A model generated the notes under the pieces. The model was not told the origin of the DNA, made no database searches, and saw only the letters and a list, made by a program, of their open reading frames with translations. From Agathobaculum sp. Marseille-P7918 (GTDB taxonomy: Bacteria > Bacillota > Clostridia > Oscillospirales > Butyricicoccaceae), in assembly GCF_900625105.1 (NCBI RefSeq), contig NZ_UYYD01000001.1:124001-188000 (forward strand): DNA of 64,000 nucleotides. Reading direction: 5' to 3'. Positions 7,452 to 16,016 of this stretch are shown piece by piece; position 1 is the stretch's first letter, and each line of letters starts with the position of its first letter. A program made the translations under genes and the position numbers.

Positions 7452-8927
7452 ATGGAACTAAACCAAACAAGCATCCAATATTATGACAAGCGACTCGCGC
7501 GAATATCGACATGCAGCGAAACGGCAGATTCGATTGTACCAGACACGTTTCCGGATATCGGGAGGATTGTTTGCGCGTATGGCACCGCTGCGGTACGCGA
7601 CCAATCGCCGCAGAGCGGCCGGCTGCTGGCTTCCGGCATGGTACAGGTTGTTGTTTTGTATGAGCCGGAAAAAGGGGATGGACTGCGCCGGCTGACGGTG
7701 CCGGTCAGTTTTGCGCACATTGAAGAGTGCGAGGGAATCGATGCGGAAACTGTAAACATCGTGGATTGCCGGGTGGCGACGGTCGATGTGGTTGCCGTCA
7801 ACAGCCGCAAGGTAAATGTGAAGGTACAGCTTTGCTTTTCGATGGAAGGATATTGCCAAACTCAGTGTGAAATTACCGAGGGCACACAGGAAAAGCAGGT
7901 GCAACTGCTCAGTGAAATGCAGACGGTGACGCTGACCGAGCAGGCGCGCGCCTATCCGATCACAATTTTGGATGATGTCACCATGCAGGAAGCGGACGAC
8001 GCAGCGCTTCTGCATGCCAAATGCATGTTGCGCACGTCCGAGTGCCGCGCCATGCGGGGAAAGATCGTCCTGAAAGGGGAAGCTGAGGTGCAGTGCCTTG
8101 TGCTGCAGGAAGACGATGCGGTGCGGGTGTTATCCAATACGACGCCGTTTACGCAGATCCTCGAGCTGCCGGAAGTGGAGGAGCAGGATACTGTCGCTGC
8201 ACAGCTGGCGGTGCGGGAAATCGACTGCCGCTTGGAACAGGACGGTTTGCTTTCGTATACCGTATCGGTAACCGCGCTGATTACCGTCCGGCGCACCAGA
8301 TCCCTGTGCTGCATCAAGGATCTCTATTTACCGGGACAGACGCTGCGGTTAAGTGAAGAAAAAACGCTCCTGCATTCCACGCCGCCCTGCGTACCGTTTA
8401 CCGCCGATGCCACGGAAACACTGCCCACCGCGCAGCATGCGGCGCATATCGTGGCAGCGGAAGCGGTTTGCTGCGGCGCAAAACGCAGCAAAGAAGGCGA
8501 GATCCAGATGACGGCTGCCGTGCGCATCCTCTATTTGAGCGATGAGCAGCAGCTATATATGTTGGAACGGTTGGTGCCGCTTAGCATGTCGTGCATTGCG
8601 ACGGGAGAAGTTTCGGATATCACACTGGCGGTGCGCGCATCGGCTGCCGGGGAAACCGGGATTTTGCTGAACATGACGGCGTCAGGCATGGCGTCAGCAG
8701 AAGAGCGGGTCGCATTTCGCCACATCAAATCGCTGGAAGCCGGAGAGGCACAGCAAAAAACGGCGGATGCAACGCTGCTGCTTCGCTACATTGAGCAGGA
8801 ACAACAGTTATGGGAAATTGCCAAAGACTGCGGCACGACGATGGATGAGATCCGGCAGGCAAACGATCTTCCAGCGGATGCCACCTGTGTTTCCCATACG
8901 GTATTGCTGATACCGATTCAGGTATGA
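7452..8927 (+). CDS. sipL: DUF3794-LysM protein, SipL-like spore coat morphogenetic factor
   Basis: A 491-residue protein with repeated DUF3794-type beta-rich segments through most of its length and a C-terminal LysM-like domain (about 445-488: LWEIAKDCGTTMDEI, QANDLP and VLLIPI). In Clostridioides difficile, SipL has this architecture and binds the coat ATPase SpoIVA through its LysM domain, taking the place of Bacillus SpoVID. Here the gene lies directly upstream of spoIVA, which strongly supports the same role at the forespore surface. ATG at 7452 is chosen because AAGGAGGAG is 11 bases upstream. No signal peptide is seen, consistent with action in the mother-cell cytoplasm. The orthology call is inference from domain order plus context. 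Confidence 0.82.
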   Translation: MELNQTSIQYYDKRLARISTCSETADSIVPDTFPDIGRIVCAYGTAAVRDQSPQSGRLLASGMVQVVVLYEPEKGDGLRRLTVPVSFAHIEECEGIDAETVNIVDCRVATVDVVAVNSRKVNVKVQLCFSMEGYCQTQCEITEGTQEKQVQLLSEMQTVTLTEQARAYPITILDDVTMQEADDAALLHAKCMLRTSECRAMRGKIVLKGEAEVQCLVLQEDDAVRVLSNTTPFTQILELPEVEEQDTVAAQLAVREIDCRLEQDGLLSYTVSVTALITVRRTRSLCCIKDLYLPGQTLRLSEEKTLLHSTPPCVPFTADATETLPTAQHAAHIVAAEAVCCGAKRSKEGEIQMTAAVRILYLSDEQQLYMLERLVPLSMSCIATGEVSDITLAVRASAAGETGILLNMTASGMASAEERVAFRHIKSLEAGEAQQKTADATLLLRYIEQEQQLWEIAKDCGTTMDEIRQANDLPADATCVSHTVLLIPIQV

Positions 8928-8941
8928 AAGGCGGGGGAATC

Positions 8942-10417
8942 TTGGATCATCAAATTTACAATCAGATCAGCGCGCGCACCGGCGGCGATATCTATATCGG
9001 TGTGGTGGGACCGGTGCGCACCGGTAAGTCAACGTTTATCAAGCGGTTTATGGAAACCATGGTGCTGCCCGGCATGGATAACGTGTATAAGCGGGAGCGG
9101 GCGCGCGATGAACTGCCGCAATCGGGCGCGGGCAAGACCATCATGACGGCGGAACCCAAATTCGTGCCGGAGGAAGCAGCGGAGATCGCCCTGCCGGACG
9201 GCGGTATGTGCCGCGTGCGTTTGGTGGATTGCGTTGGTTATCTGGTGGATGGTGCATTGGGCGGCATGGAGGACGATATGCCGCGCATGGTTTCCACGCC
9301 ATGGCGCGAAGAGCCGATGACTCTGGCTGAAGCGGCGGAAACGGGTACACACAAAGTCATCGGCGAGCATTCCACAATCGGCCTTGTGGTGACGACCGAC
9401 GGCAGCTTCACAGAGATCCCGCGGGAAAACTATGTTCCGGCGGAACAGCGCGTGATCGAAGAACTGCGGGCGTTGGGCAAACCGTTTTTGGTGTTGGTCA
9501 ATTCCGCGGAACCGGATGGAGAGCGCGCCAAGGCGGTGTGCGAGACGCTACGCACCCAGTATCAGATCGAACCGCTTGCCGTCAACTGCATGGAACTGGA
9601 TGAAAACGACATTGCGTTCATCATGCAGCGGGTTCTGTATGAGTTTCCAGTGTGTGAAATTGCCTTCGTTTTGCCACGGTACATCAGCGCCTTGCCGGCG
9701 CAGCATGCAGTCCGTCAAAGCATTTTCCAATCCGTTCGCACTTCGGCGCAGGGCGGAGAAAAAATGCGGGACATCCGCAGTATCTGCGAGAAGATCGGAC
9801 AAAACGAATATGTCGGGCGCGTGGATATCGATCAGATGGCGTTGGGTAACGGAAAGGCCAGTATCCGGATCGAAATTCCGGAACGGGTGTTTTACGAGAT
9901 CGTCGGCGATCAGACCAATATTCGTGTGCAGGACGCGGCAGATCTGATCTCTGTGCTCAGCGATTTCGCAGAGGTGAAAAAGAAATATGAACGGCTGCGC
10001 GGTGCGCTGGATCAGGTTTATCAGACCGGTTATGGCATTGTCATGCCGTCGGTGGATGAACTGACGCTGGAAGCGCCGGAAATTGTCCGACAGGGCGGCC
10101 GGTACGGTGTTCGCTTGCGTGCGTCGGCGCCGTCCATTCATCTCATGCGTGCCAACATCAAGGCAGAGGTCAATCCGATCGTAGGCACGGAAAAGCAGTC
10201 GGAGGAGCTGGTGCATTATCTGCTTAGCGAATTTGAGGAGCAGCCGGAAAAGATTTGGGATACAAATATTTTCGGCAAATCCCTCAATGAGCTGGTGCGG
10301 GAAGAGCTGTCTCACAAACTCAGCCGCATGCCGGATGATGCGCGGGGTAAAATCCGGGAAACACTGGAAAAAATCATCAACGAAAGCGCGGGCGGACTGA
10401 TCTGCATCATTCTTTGA
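8942..10417 (+). CDS. spoIVA: Stage IV sporulation protein A, coat-basement ATPase
   Basis: SpoIVA is the ATPase that polymerises on the forespore outer membrane to form the base of the spore coat. From TTG 8942 the product is 491 residues, the family's usual length (492 in Bacillus subtilis). The N terminus RTGGDIYIGVVGPVRTGKST contains the Walker A box (residues 23-31), with LVDCVGY as the Walker B-like element. The C-terminal end (SAGGLICIIL) is the hydrophobic tail used for membrane targeting. TTG is preferred over ATG 8924 because AAAGGCGGGG lies upstream of it while the ATG lacks a Shine-Dalgarno and would overlap sipL. The gene follows sipL by 14 bases and is closed by a strong terminator. 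Confidence 0.97.
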   Translation: MDHQIYNQISARTGGDIYIGVVGPVRTGKSTFIKRFMETMVLPGMDNVYKRERARDELPQSGAGKTIMTAEPKFVPEEAAEIALPDGGMCRVRLVDCVGYLVDGALGGMEDDMPRMVSTPWREEPMTLAEAAETGTHKVIGEHSTIGLVVTTDGSFTEIPRENYVPAEQRVIEELRALGKPFLVLVNSAEPDGERAKAVCETLRTQYQIEPLAVNCMELDENDIAFIMQRVLYEFPVCEIAFVLPRYISALPAQHAVRQSIFQSVRTSAQGGEKMRDIRSICEKIGQNEYVGRVDIDQMALGNGKASIRIEIPERVFYEIVGDQTNIRVQDAADLISVLSDFAEVKKKYERLRGALDQVYQTGYGIVMPSVDELTLEAPEIVRQGGRYGVRLRASAPSIHLMRANIKAEVNPIVGTEKQSEELVHYLLSEFEEQPEKIWDTNIFGKSLNELVREELSHKLSRMPDDARGKIRETLEKIINESAGGLICIIL

Positions 10418-10423
10418 CGCGTC

Positions 10424-10454
10424 AAGCGGGTATCCATGTGATACCCGCTTTTTT
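10424..10454 (+). terminator. Terminator after spoIVA
   Basis: A perfect 11-bp stem AAGCGGGTATC / GATACCCGCTT with a 5-base loop and T6 tail. Confidence 0.92.
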
Positions 10455-10513
10455 CTGCTGCAAAGCAAGCGGCAGCGCGGAAAAACTCCTGTTTGCCGCA
10501 TTTTGATGTATTC

Positions 10514-10545
10514 TTGACAGGAGAGACATTCGATGATACTATAAT
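10514..10545 (+). promoter_or_regulatory. Promoter of the ArsR-P-type ATPase operon
   Basis: A consensus TTGACA (10514-10519) is followed by TACTAT (10537-10542, 17-base spacer), which overlaps a perfect TATAAT (10540-10545, 20-base spacer). Either could act as the -10. The AT-rich stretch around it is the expected place for the ArsR operator, but I do not find a clear 12-2-12 palindrome. Confidence 0.55.
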
Positions 10546-10580
10546 TTAATAGATAATTGTGTGTTGCGGGAGGGATCCGG

Positions 10581-10955
10581 TTGGCTGATACGCGTATCAA
10601 TGAGGAAGTGGAATGCTGCGAAGAGCATGTCATTCATACCGATGCCGTGTCGCATGCGCGTGCAGCTATGCCGGGGGATGAGATCACCTCTGCGGCTTCG
10701 GATTTTTTTAAGGCTTTTTCCGATAAAACGCGTTTGCGTATTTTGACTGCGCTGGTTGCAGACGAATTGTGCGTATGCGATATTGCCTCGCTGTTGGGGA
10801 TGAGCCAGTCGGCGATCTCGCATCAGCTGCGGTTTTTGAAGCAGGCCCGTCTGGTGAAAAGCAGGAAAAGCGGAAAAACAGTGTATTATGCGCTTTGCGA
10901 TGACCATATCCAAGTGATTTTAGCGCAGGGAATCGCACATGTGCAGGAGGGATAG
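10581..10955 (+). CDS. ArsR/SmtB-family metal-sensing repressor
   Basis: A 124-residue winged-helix repressor. The DNA-reading helix region is LGMSQSAISHQLRFLKQARLV. Two metal sites are visible. The alpha3N type: an N-terminal CCEEH plus ELCVCD. The alpha5 type at the C terminus: D-x-H, then His 11 residues on and Glu three further (CDDHIQ...AHVQE), the same spacing as SmtB Asp104-His106-His117-Glu120. This dual set-up is known from ZiaR/CadC-type Zn/Cd/Pb sensors. I chose TTG 10581 because GGGAGGG lies 6 bases upstream. It precedes a metal ATPase by 4 bases and should repress both genes until metal is in excess. Confidence 0.9.
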   Translation: MADTRINEEVECCEEHVIHTDAVSHARAAMPGDEITSAASDFFKAFSDKTRLRILTALVADELCVCDIASLLGMSQSAISHQLRFLKQARLVKSRKSGKTVYYALCDDHIQVILAQGIAHVQEG

Positions 10956-10959
10956 ATGA

Positions 10960-13410
10960 ATGAGTGATATGAATAACCGCCTTGCGGGACAGCCGGAAGA
11001 GGATCAGCGGCTGGAACAAAACGGTTCGGTGACTGAGACGCCTGCTGCGGATTCGGCTGCTCCGGTGCAGGAAACCGAACTGCCTTCTCCGACGGAACTG
11101 CTCAATAATCTGTTGTCCGGTTTGGAAAACAGTGTGGCGCAAGCGCAGCCGGTGCAGGCTGAACAGCCGGAAGCCGTCACCGAAGAAACGACGGAAGAGC
11201 AGCCTTTGGAAGAGGCAGCGCCGCAAACCATGCCGGAGCAAACCGAAGAGGTGCCCTCGGCGGAAGCGGTACCCGAGCAGACTGCGGAGCAGGAAGGGGA
11301 ACCGGAAGATACGGCCGAAGATGCTGCGTCTCAAGTAGTGCTCGAGACGGAACCGGCAGAGGCGGAAGAAGAGGACGAAACCGAACTGCCGCCGATTTCG
11401 GAAACGGCTTTGACGGTGAAGCCGAGCGGCGCGGATGAAACCGAAGGCATGACGCTGATTGAGCGTGCGCAATACCATGCGCGGATGCGCCGGCGTGAAC
11501 AGACACGTCTGCGCCGTGAAAACGCCAAGCGGGGCGCTTCCGGCGGAGAAGTGCCGTATCAGGCGATGACACCGATGGATATGCGCTTTACGCTGGTTCG
11601 TTTGGCCATTGCTGCTATTTTCCTGATCTTTGGCGTTTTCCTGCGGCAGACCGGCGTCGGTGTCGTATTTTATCTGATCGCGTATTTGATTACGGTTTTG
11701 CCGATTCTGACGAAGGTTGCATATCATTTTACCCATGGCAAGTATTTTGACGAATATCTGCTGATTTTTATTGCATCGCTCGGCGCGTTTCTGCTGGGTA
11801 ATCACGCGGAAGCCAGCGTAGTGCTGATTTTGCATGGGGTCGGCAAAATTGTCAGCGATTTGGTGCTCAGCTCCACCCATAAATCGCTCACGCAGCAGAC
11901 GGATTTCATTCCGGACCGCGCATCTGTGGTCAATATGCAGGGCGAGGAGCGTCAGGTCGCTCCCAGTGAAATCAAAATCGGCGATTTCATTCTGGTTCGT
12001 TCGGGAGAGCGTATCCCGATCGACGGTGTTGTCCTTCGTGGCGAAGGCACGGTGGATGACACGGTTCTGACCGGTGAAAATGAACCGGTTCCGGTTGTCA
12101 AAAACGCAAAGGTGCTGGCCGGCAGCCTGTATAACGGCTCGCTGCTGCTGCTTCGTGCAGCAGCCCGGTTTGATGACTGTGCGGTAAATCAGATCCTGCG
12201 CGTGCAGGAAGAAGGCAAAGATCGAAAAGCAGCGCTGGAGAACAGTGTAGTGCAGGGCGCGGCGCGCGTGATTCCGGTGATCATTGTGCTGGCGGTGCTG
12301 TTGTCTGTGATCCCGCCGCTGTTTAATTCCGGTACGTCGATGTCCAACTGGGTGTATCGCGCGCTGACCATTTTGGTGGTTTGCTGCCCGACCGCACTGA
12401 TGATTTCGGTACCGCTGTGCTTCCTGTGCGGCGGCGGACGATTGATGCAAAAGGGTATCCATGTCAAGGGCAGTGAGGCCATTGAGAAAATGGCAGAACT
12501 GCGCATGGTGGTGTTTGACAAGACGGGTACGCTGACCGAAGGCAATCTGCGCGTCAAGGAAATTCATGGCACGCAGGACTTCAATCAGGAGAGCTGCCTT
12601 GCATTGGCGGCGGCTGCCGAGCAGCTGTCTCAGCATCCGGTTGCCCGTGCGGTGGTTGCGGCCTATCAGGGCGTGCCCCAGAAGATCAGCGAGTTTGAAG
12701 AGTTCCCCGGCCGCGGCGTGCGGGCAAGAATTGGAAACCGCAATCTGCTGGCCGGTAACCGCAGGTTGATGATCTCCCGTGGTGTGAAGGGCGTACCGGA
12801 TATCCGCGGCACGGTGGTATATGTCGCGTACGAAGGCGATTATGCAGGTGCGATCGTGCTGGAAGATACCGTTCGCGCGGAAGCGTCGGACGCGATCAAG
12901 GAACTGAAAAATCAGGGCGTTCTGCGCACGGTCATCCTGACTGGTGATACCGAGTTGCCCACGCATCAGGCGGCGGAAGCCATCGGCATCGATACGGTGC
13001 ATTTCGGCTTGCAGCCGGAAGAGAAGGCATCCAAAATGGAATTCCTGATGCGCACCATTCCGACAGACGGTACGGCAGCTTATGTTGGCGACGGCGTCAA
13101 TGACATCGAAGAACTCAAAATGGCGGATGTCGGTGTCGCAATGGGTGTCGCTGGTTCGCAGCAGTCGGCGTCGGCGACCAATGTGCTCGTGATGAGCAAT
13201 GATCTGACGCGTCTGAGCGATACGTTGCGGATTTGCCGCCGGACGCACAGCATTGCGCTGCAGAACATGGTTGTTGTGATCTTGATCAAAATCGTTTTGG
13301 CGCTGCTGACGTTGGTGGGCGTTGCCTATATGTGGCAGGCCGTTGCGGCAGATGTCTTGCTCACGGTGCTGACCGTTTTGAATGCAGCCCGTATTTTAGG
13401 CATTAAGTAA
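10960..13410 (+). CDS. P1B-type heavy-metal ATPase with acidic N-terminal extension
   Basis: An 816-residue metal-exporting P-type ATPase. Visible motifs: TGE 371-373 (actuator), CCPT 475-478 (membrane metal site), phosphorylated Asp520 in DKTGT, SQHP (SxxHP locus) near 555 and GDGVND 710-715. The last membrane helices contain the conserved Lys and Asp of Zn/Cd ATPases (LIKIVLA, ADVLL). Two oddities: the metal motif is CPT rather than CPC, and there is no HMA or His-rich domain; instead residues 1-160 are extremely rich in Glu, Pro and Ala, followed by a basic stretch. RBS AGGAGGG lies inside the end of arsR, so the two genes are coupled. Zinc or cadmium export is the best guess, from the regulator and the last helices. 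Confidence 0.9.
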   Translation: MSDMNNRLAGQPEEDQRLEQNGSVTETPAADSAAPVQETELPSPTELLNNLLSGLENSVAQAQPVQAEQPEAVTEETTEEQPLEEAAPQTMPEQTEEVPSAEAVPEQTAEQEGEPEDTAEDAASQVVLETEPAEAEEEDETELPPISETALTVKPSGADETEGMTLIERAQYHARMRRREQTRLRRENAKRGASGGEVPYQAMTPMDMRFTLVRLAIAAIFLIFGVFLRQTGVGVVFYLIAYLITVLPILTKVAYHFTHGKYFDEYLLIFIASLGAFLLGNHAEASVVLILHGVGKIVSDLVLSSTHKSLTQQTDFIPDRASVVNMQGEERQVAPSEIKIGDFILVRSGERIPIDGVVLRGEGTVDDTVLTGENEPVPVVKNAKVLAGSLYNGSLLLLRAAARFDDCAVNQILRVQEEGKDRKAALENSVVQGAARVIPVIIVLAVLLSVIPPLFNSGTSMSNWVYRALTILVVCCPTALMISVPLCFLCGGGRLMQKGIHVKGSEAIEKMAELRMVVFDKTGTLTEGNLRVKEIHGTQDFNQESCLALAAAAEQLSQHPVARAVVAAYQGVPQKISEFEEFPGRGVRARIGNRNLLAGNRRLMISRGVKGVPDIRGTVVYVAYEGDYAGAIVLEDTVRAEASDAIKELKNQGVLRTVILTGDTELPTHQAAEAIGIDTVHFGLQPEEKASKMEFLMRTIPTDGTAAYVGDGVNDIEELKMADVGVAMGVAGSQQSASATNVLVMSNDLTRLSDTLRICRRTHSIALQNMVVVILIKIVLALLTLVGVAYMWQAVAADVLLTVLTVLNAARILGIK

Positions 13411-13423
13411 ATATAGGAAAAGG

Positions 13424-13456
13424 GGCCATGCCGGCGCAAGTCGGTATGGCCTTCTT
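13424..13456 (+). terminator. Hairpin after the metal ATPase
   Basis: GGCCATGCCG / CGGTATGGCC form a 10-bp stem with one G-T pair and an 8-base loop. The following T-tract is weak (TTCTT), so termination may be partial. Confidence 0.65.
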
Positions 13457-13466
13457 GCACCTTTTA

Positions 13467-13475
13467 TGCTATAAT
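13467..13475 (+). promoter_or_regulatory. Extended -10 promoter for the housekeeping run
   Basis: TGCTATAAT is a perfect extended -10 located 31 bases before the TTG start at 13507. No convincing -35. Confidence 0.55.
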
Positions 13476-13506
13476 AACTTTGTATTTTGCTTTGGAGGAA
13501 AACGAC

Positions 13507-15342
13507 TTGCATAAGAAAATGGAAGCGATCCTGTCCCGCGTGCAGAAGCCGGCGCGCTATGTCGGCGGAGAGTGGGGTTCAGTGACAAAAGATAAGGCAG
13601 AAGTCGACTTGCGCTTCGCTTTTTGTTTCCCGGATACCTATGAGGTTGCCATGTCGCATCTTGGTTCCCGTATTCTGTATGGTCTGCTCAACGACCAAAA
13701 GGGAATCTGGTGCGAGCGCGTTTGCGCGCCTTGGATCGATATGGAAGCCGAAATGCGCGCCGCCGGCATTCCACTGTACGGTTTGGAAAGCGGCGACCCG
13801 CTCTATGATTTTGATATCATTGCATTTACCCTGCAATATGAGCTTTCTTTCTCGAATATTCTGAACATGCTTGATCTCGGCGGTGTCCCGGTGCTGGCGA
13901 AGGACCGCACGGAGCTCAAGCACATTGTCGCCTGCGGCGGACCATGCGCGTATAACCCTGAGCCGCTTTGCGACTTTGTCGATCTGTTTATGATCGGCGA
14001 CGGCGAGGAGATCATGCTCGAGTTTACCGACCTGTACCGCAAGGCAAAGCGGGAAAACTGGAGCAAGCAAGAGTTTTTGATCGCGGCCGCTCAGATCGAG
14101 GGCATGTATGTGCCGTCGCTTTACGAGGTTAGCTATCATGAGGACGGAACGATCGATCAAGTGACGCCGACGCACGGCGCGCCCGCCATGGTACAAAAGC
14201 GCATTGTCAAGGATTTGGATACCATGTATTATCCGGAATCCTTTGTTGTACCGTCTACCGACATCGTATTCGACCGCGCGATGATCGAGCTGTTTCGCGG
14301 CTGTCCGCGTGGCTGCCGGTTCTGTCAGGCGGGACACACCTATCGTCCGCTGCGCACCAAATCCAAGGAGACGCTGCTTCGGCAGGCGAAAGCGGTGCTG
14401 AAAAAATCGGGCTATGAGGAAATCTCGCTTTCCTCTCTGTCCACCAGCGACTATGGCGATCTGTCCGGCTTGACCGAGTGCATGCTTGACTACTGCGAGC
14501 CGCGTCACATCAGCCTGTCGCTGCCCAGCCTGCGTGCAGACAGCTTCAGCGCCGAACTGATGCAGCGCGTGCAGAAAACGCGCAAGAGCGGTCTGACCTT
14601 TGCCTGCGAAGCGGGCACGCAGCGCCTGCGCGACGTCATCAACAAGAATATCCGTGAAGAGGACGTGCTGCACGCGTGTGAAATCGCGTTCCAGGGCGGT
14701 TGGAACAATGTAAAGCTGTATTTCATGATCGGCCTGCCGACCGAAACGACCGAAGATCTGGACGGCATTGCGGAGATCTGCAAAAAGGTGGCCTACTGCT
14801 GGCGCATGAACACCAACAACCGCGCGCGCGGCGTGCGCATCACGGCGTCGGCATCCTGCTTTGTGCCCAAGCCGCAGACCCCGTTCCAGTGGGACGCGCA
14901 GGACACGCTCGAGCAGTTTGTTGAAAAGCAGGCGCACATGAAGGAGATCATGCGCACGCGCAATGTGACGTATAACTGGCACGACGCCAAAACCTCGGTG
15001 CTGGAGGGGGTCATTGCCCGCGGCGACCGCCGTCAGGGCGCAGCGATCTATCTGGCATGGCAGCGCGGCTGCAAGATGGATGGTTGGGACCAGTGCTTTG
15101 ACTTTGATAAGTGGATGCAGGCGTTTGCCGACTGCGGTCTTGATCCTGCGTTTTACGCGTCCCGTCAGCGTCCGCTGGATGAAGTGTTCCCGTGGGATCA
15201 CATCGGCTGCGGCACGCGCAAAGAGCATTTGAAGCGGGAATGGGAGCGCTCGCGTGAAGCGGCCATCACGCCCGACTGCATGCATCAGTGTGCCGGCTGC
15301 GGCGCAAATGCGCTGCTGGAAGGGGGCAAGTGTCATGTTTAA
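13507..15342 (+). CDS. B12-binding radical SAM protein (TIGR03960 type)
   Basis: About 611 residues. The N-terminal part resembles a cobalamin-binding domain (FCFPDTYEVAMSHLG, then DIIAFTLQYELSFSN), followed by a radical SAM core with the Cx3Cx2C cluster motif CPRGCRFC near residue 270 and SLPSLRAD. The C-terminal end is cysteine-rich (CMHQCAGCGA). The family is common in Clostridia and is nearly always followed by a DUF2344 protein, as here; its substrate is unknown, with tRNA or rRNA modification usually suspected. TTG 13507 is chosen because GGAGG is 8 bases upstream. Confidence 0.9.
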   Translation: MHKKMEAILSRVQKPARYVGGEWGSVTKDKAEVDLRFAFCFPDTYEVAMSHLGSRILYGLLNDQKGIWCERVCAPWIDMEAEMRAAGIPLYGLESGDPLYDFDIIAFTLQYELSFSNILNMLDLGGVPVLAKDRTELKHIVACGGPCAYNPEPLCDFVDLFMIGDGEEIMLEFTDLYRKAKRENWSKQEFLIAAAQIEGMYVPSLYEVSYHEDGTIDQVTPTHGAPAMVQKRIVKDLDTMYYPESFVVPSTDIVFDRAMIELFRGCPRGCRFCQAGHTYRPLRTKSKETLLRQAKAVLKKSGYEEISLSSLSTSDYGDLSGLTECMLDYCEPRHISLSLPSLRADSFSAELMQRVQKTRKSGLTFACEAGTQRLRDVINKNIREEDVLHACEIAFQGGWNNVKLYFMIGLPTETTEDLDGIAEICKKVAYCWRMNTNNRARGVRITASASCFVPKPQTPFQWDAQDTLEQFVEKQAHMKEIMRTRNVTYNWHDAKTSVLEGVIARGDRRQGAAIYLAWQRGCKMDGWDQCFDFDKWMQAFADCGLDPAFYASRQRPLDEVFPWDHIGCGTRKEHLKREWERSREAAITPDCMHQCAGCGANALLEGGKCHV

Positions 15343-16003
15343 GGCGCGGATGAAGTTTGCCAAAGAGGGGAGAGCCAAGTATATCTCCCACCTCGACTTG
15401 ATGCATACCATGCAGCGCGCGATGGCACGCTGCCAGATGCCGCTCTGGTTTACCGAGGGATTTAACCAGCATGCGTATGTGTCGGTCGCTCTGCCGCTTT
15501 CGACCGGATATTCGGGCGAATGTGAGTTTTTGGACTTTAATATCATCGCGGATGCTGTGCCGGAAAACGCGGTCGAGGCGCTCAATGATGTATTCCCGGA
15601 AGGGCTGCGCGCGATCGAGATTTATCCGCTGGAGGACGGCGGCATGAAGGTCGGCGCGATCGCATGGTCGCAGTACCGCATTACCTGGGGCTTTGAGGAC
15701 GGAATCCCGTCCGGCTTTTTGCCCGCGGTGCGCGAACTGTTTGGACGGCAGAAAGTCGAGATCGTAAAGCGCAGCAAGCGCGGCGAAAAGACGGTCAATA
15801 TGAAGGAACTGATGCGCGATCTGACCATCAACGAGCAGGATGGGGAGATCGTGGCAGTCGTGACGACGGCTGCCGGCAATAACAATATGAGCCCGGAATA
15901 CCTGACCCGTGCCATTCGCCAATATCTGCCGCAGTTTGAAATCCCATTCTGCGCCTATCACCGTCTGAATGTGTTCACGGCAGACGGCACTCCATTCCGA
16001 TAA
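15335..16003 (+). CDS. TIGR03936/DUF2344 radical SAM-associated protein
   Basis: A 222-residue partner of the preceding radical SAM enzyme; in some genomes the two are fused. The motif YISHLDLMHTMQRAMAR near the N terminus and the FNQHAYVSVALPL segment are diagnostic. The start overlaps the upstream gene by 8 bases, showing translational coupling, with GGGGG as the likely Shine-Dalgarno. In many Firmicutes the next gene is rng and the L21/L27 ribosomal genes; here it is miaB instead. Reaction unknown. Confidence 0.88.
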   Translation: MFKARMKFAKEGRAKYISHLDLMHTMQRAMARCQMPLWFTEGFNQHAYVSVALPLSTGYSGECEFLDFNIIADAVPENAVEALNDVFPEGLRAIEIYPLEDGGMKVGAIAWSQYRITWGFEDGIPSGFLPAVRELFGRQKVEIVKRSKRGEKTVNMKELMRDLTINEQDGEIVAVVTTAAGNNNMSPEYLTRAIRQYLPQFEIPFCAYHRLNVFTADGTPFR

Positions 16004-16016
16004 GAGGAGGCACAAG

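Noticed and set aside
8924-8941. ATG 8924 as the spoIVA start
   Set aside because: It lacks a Shine-Dalgarno site and overlaps the sipL stop; TTG 8942 gives the family length and has AAAGGCGGGG upstream.
10708-13248. An 846-codon open frame on the minus strand opposite the metal ATPase
   Set aside because: The plus strand has all P-type ATPase motifs; the antisense product is Arg/His-rich with no motif and no ribosome site.
13579-15585. A 668-codon open frame opposite the radical SAM gene
   Set aside because: The plus strand encodes conserved radical SAM motifs and good ribosome sites; the antisense product resembles no protein.
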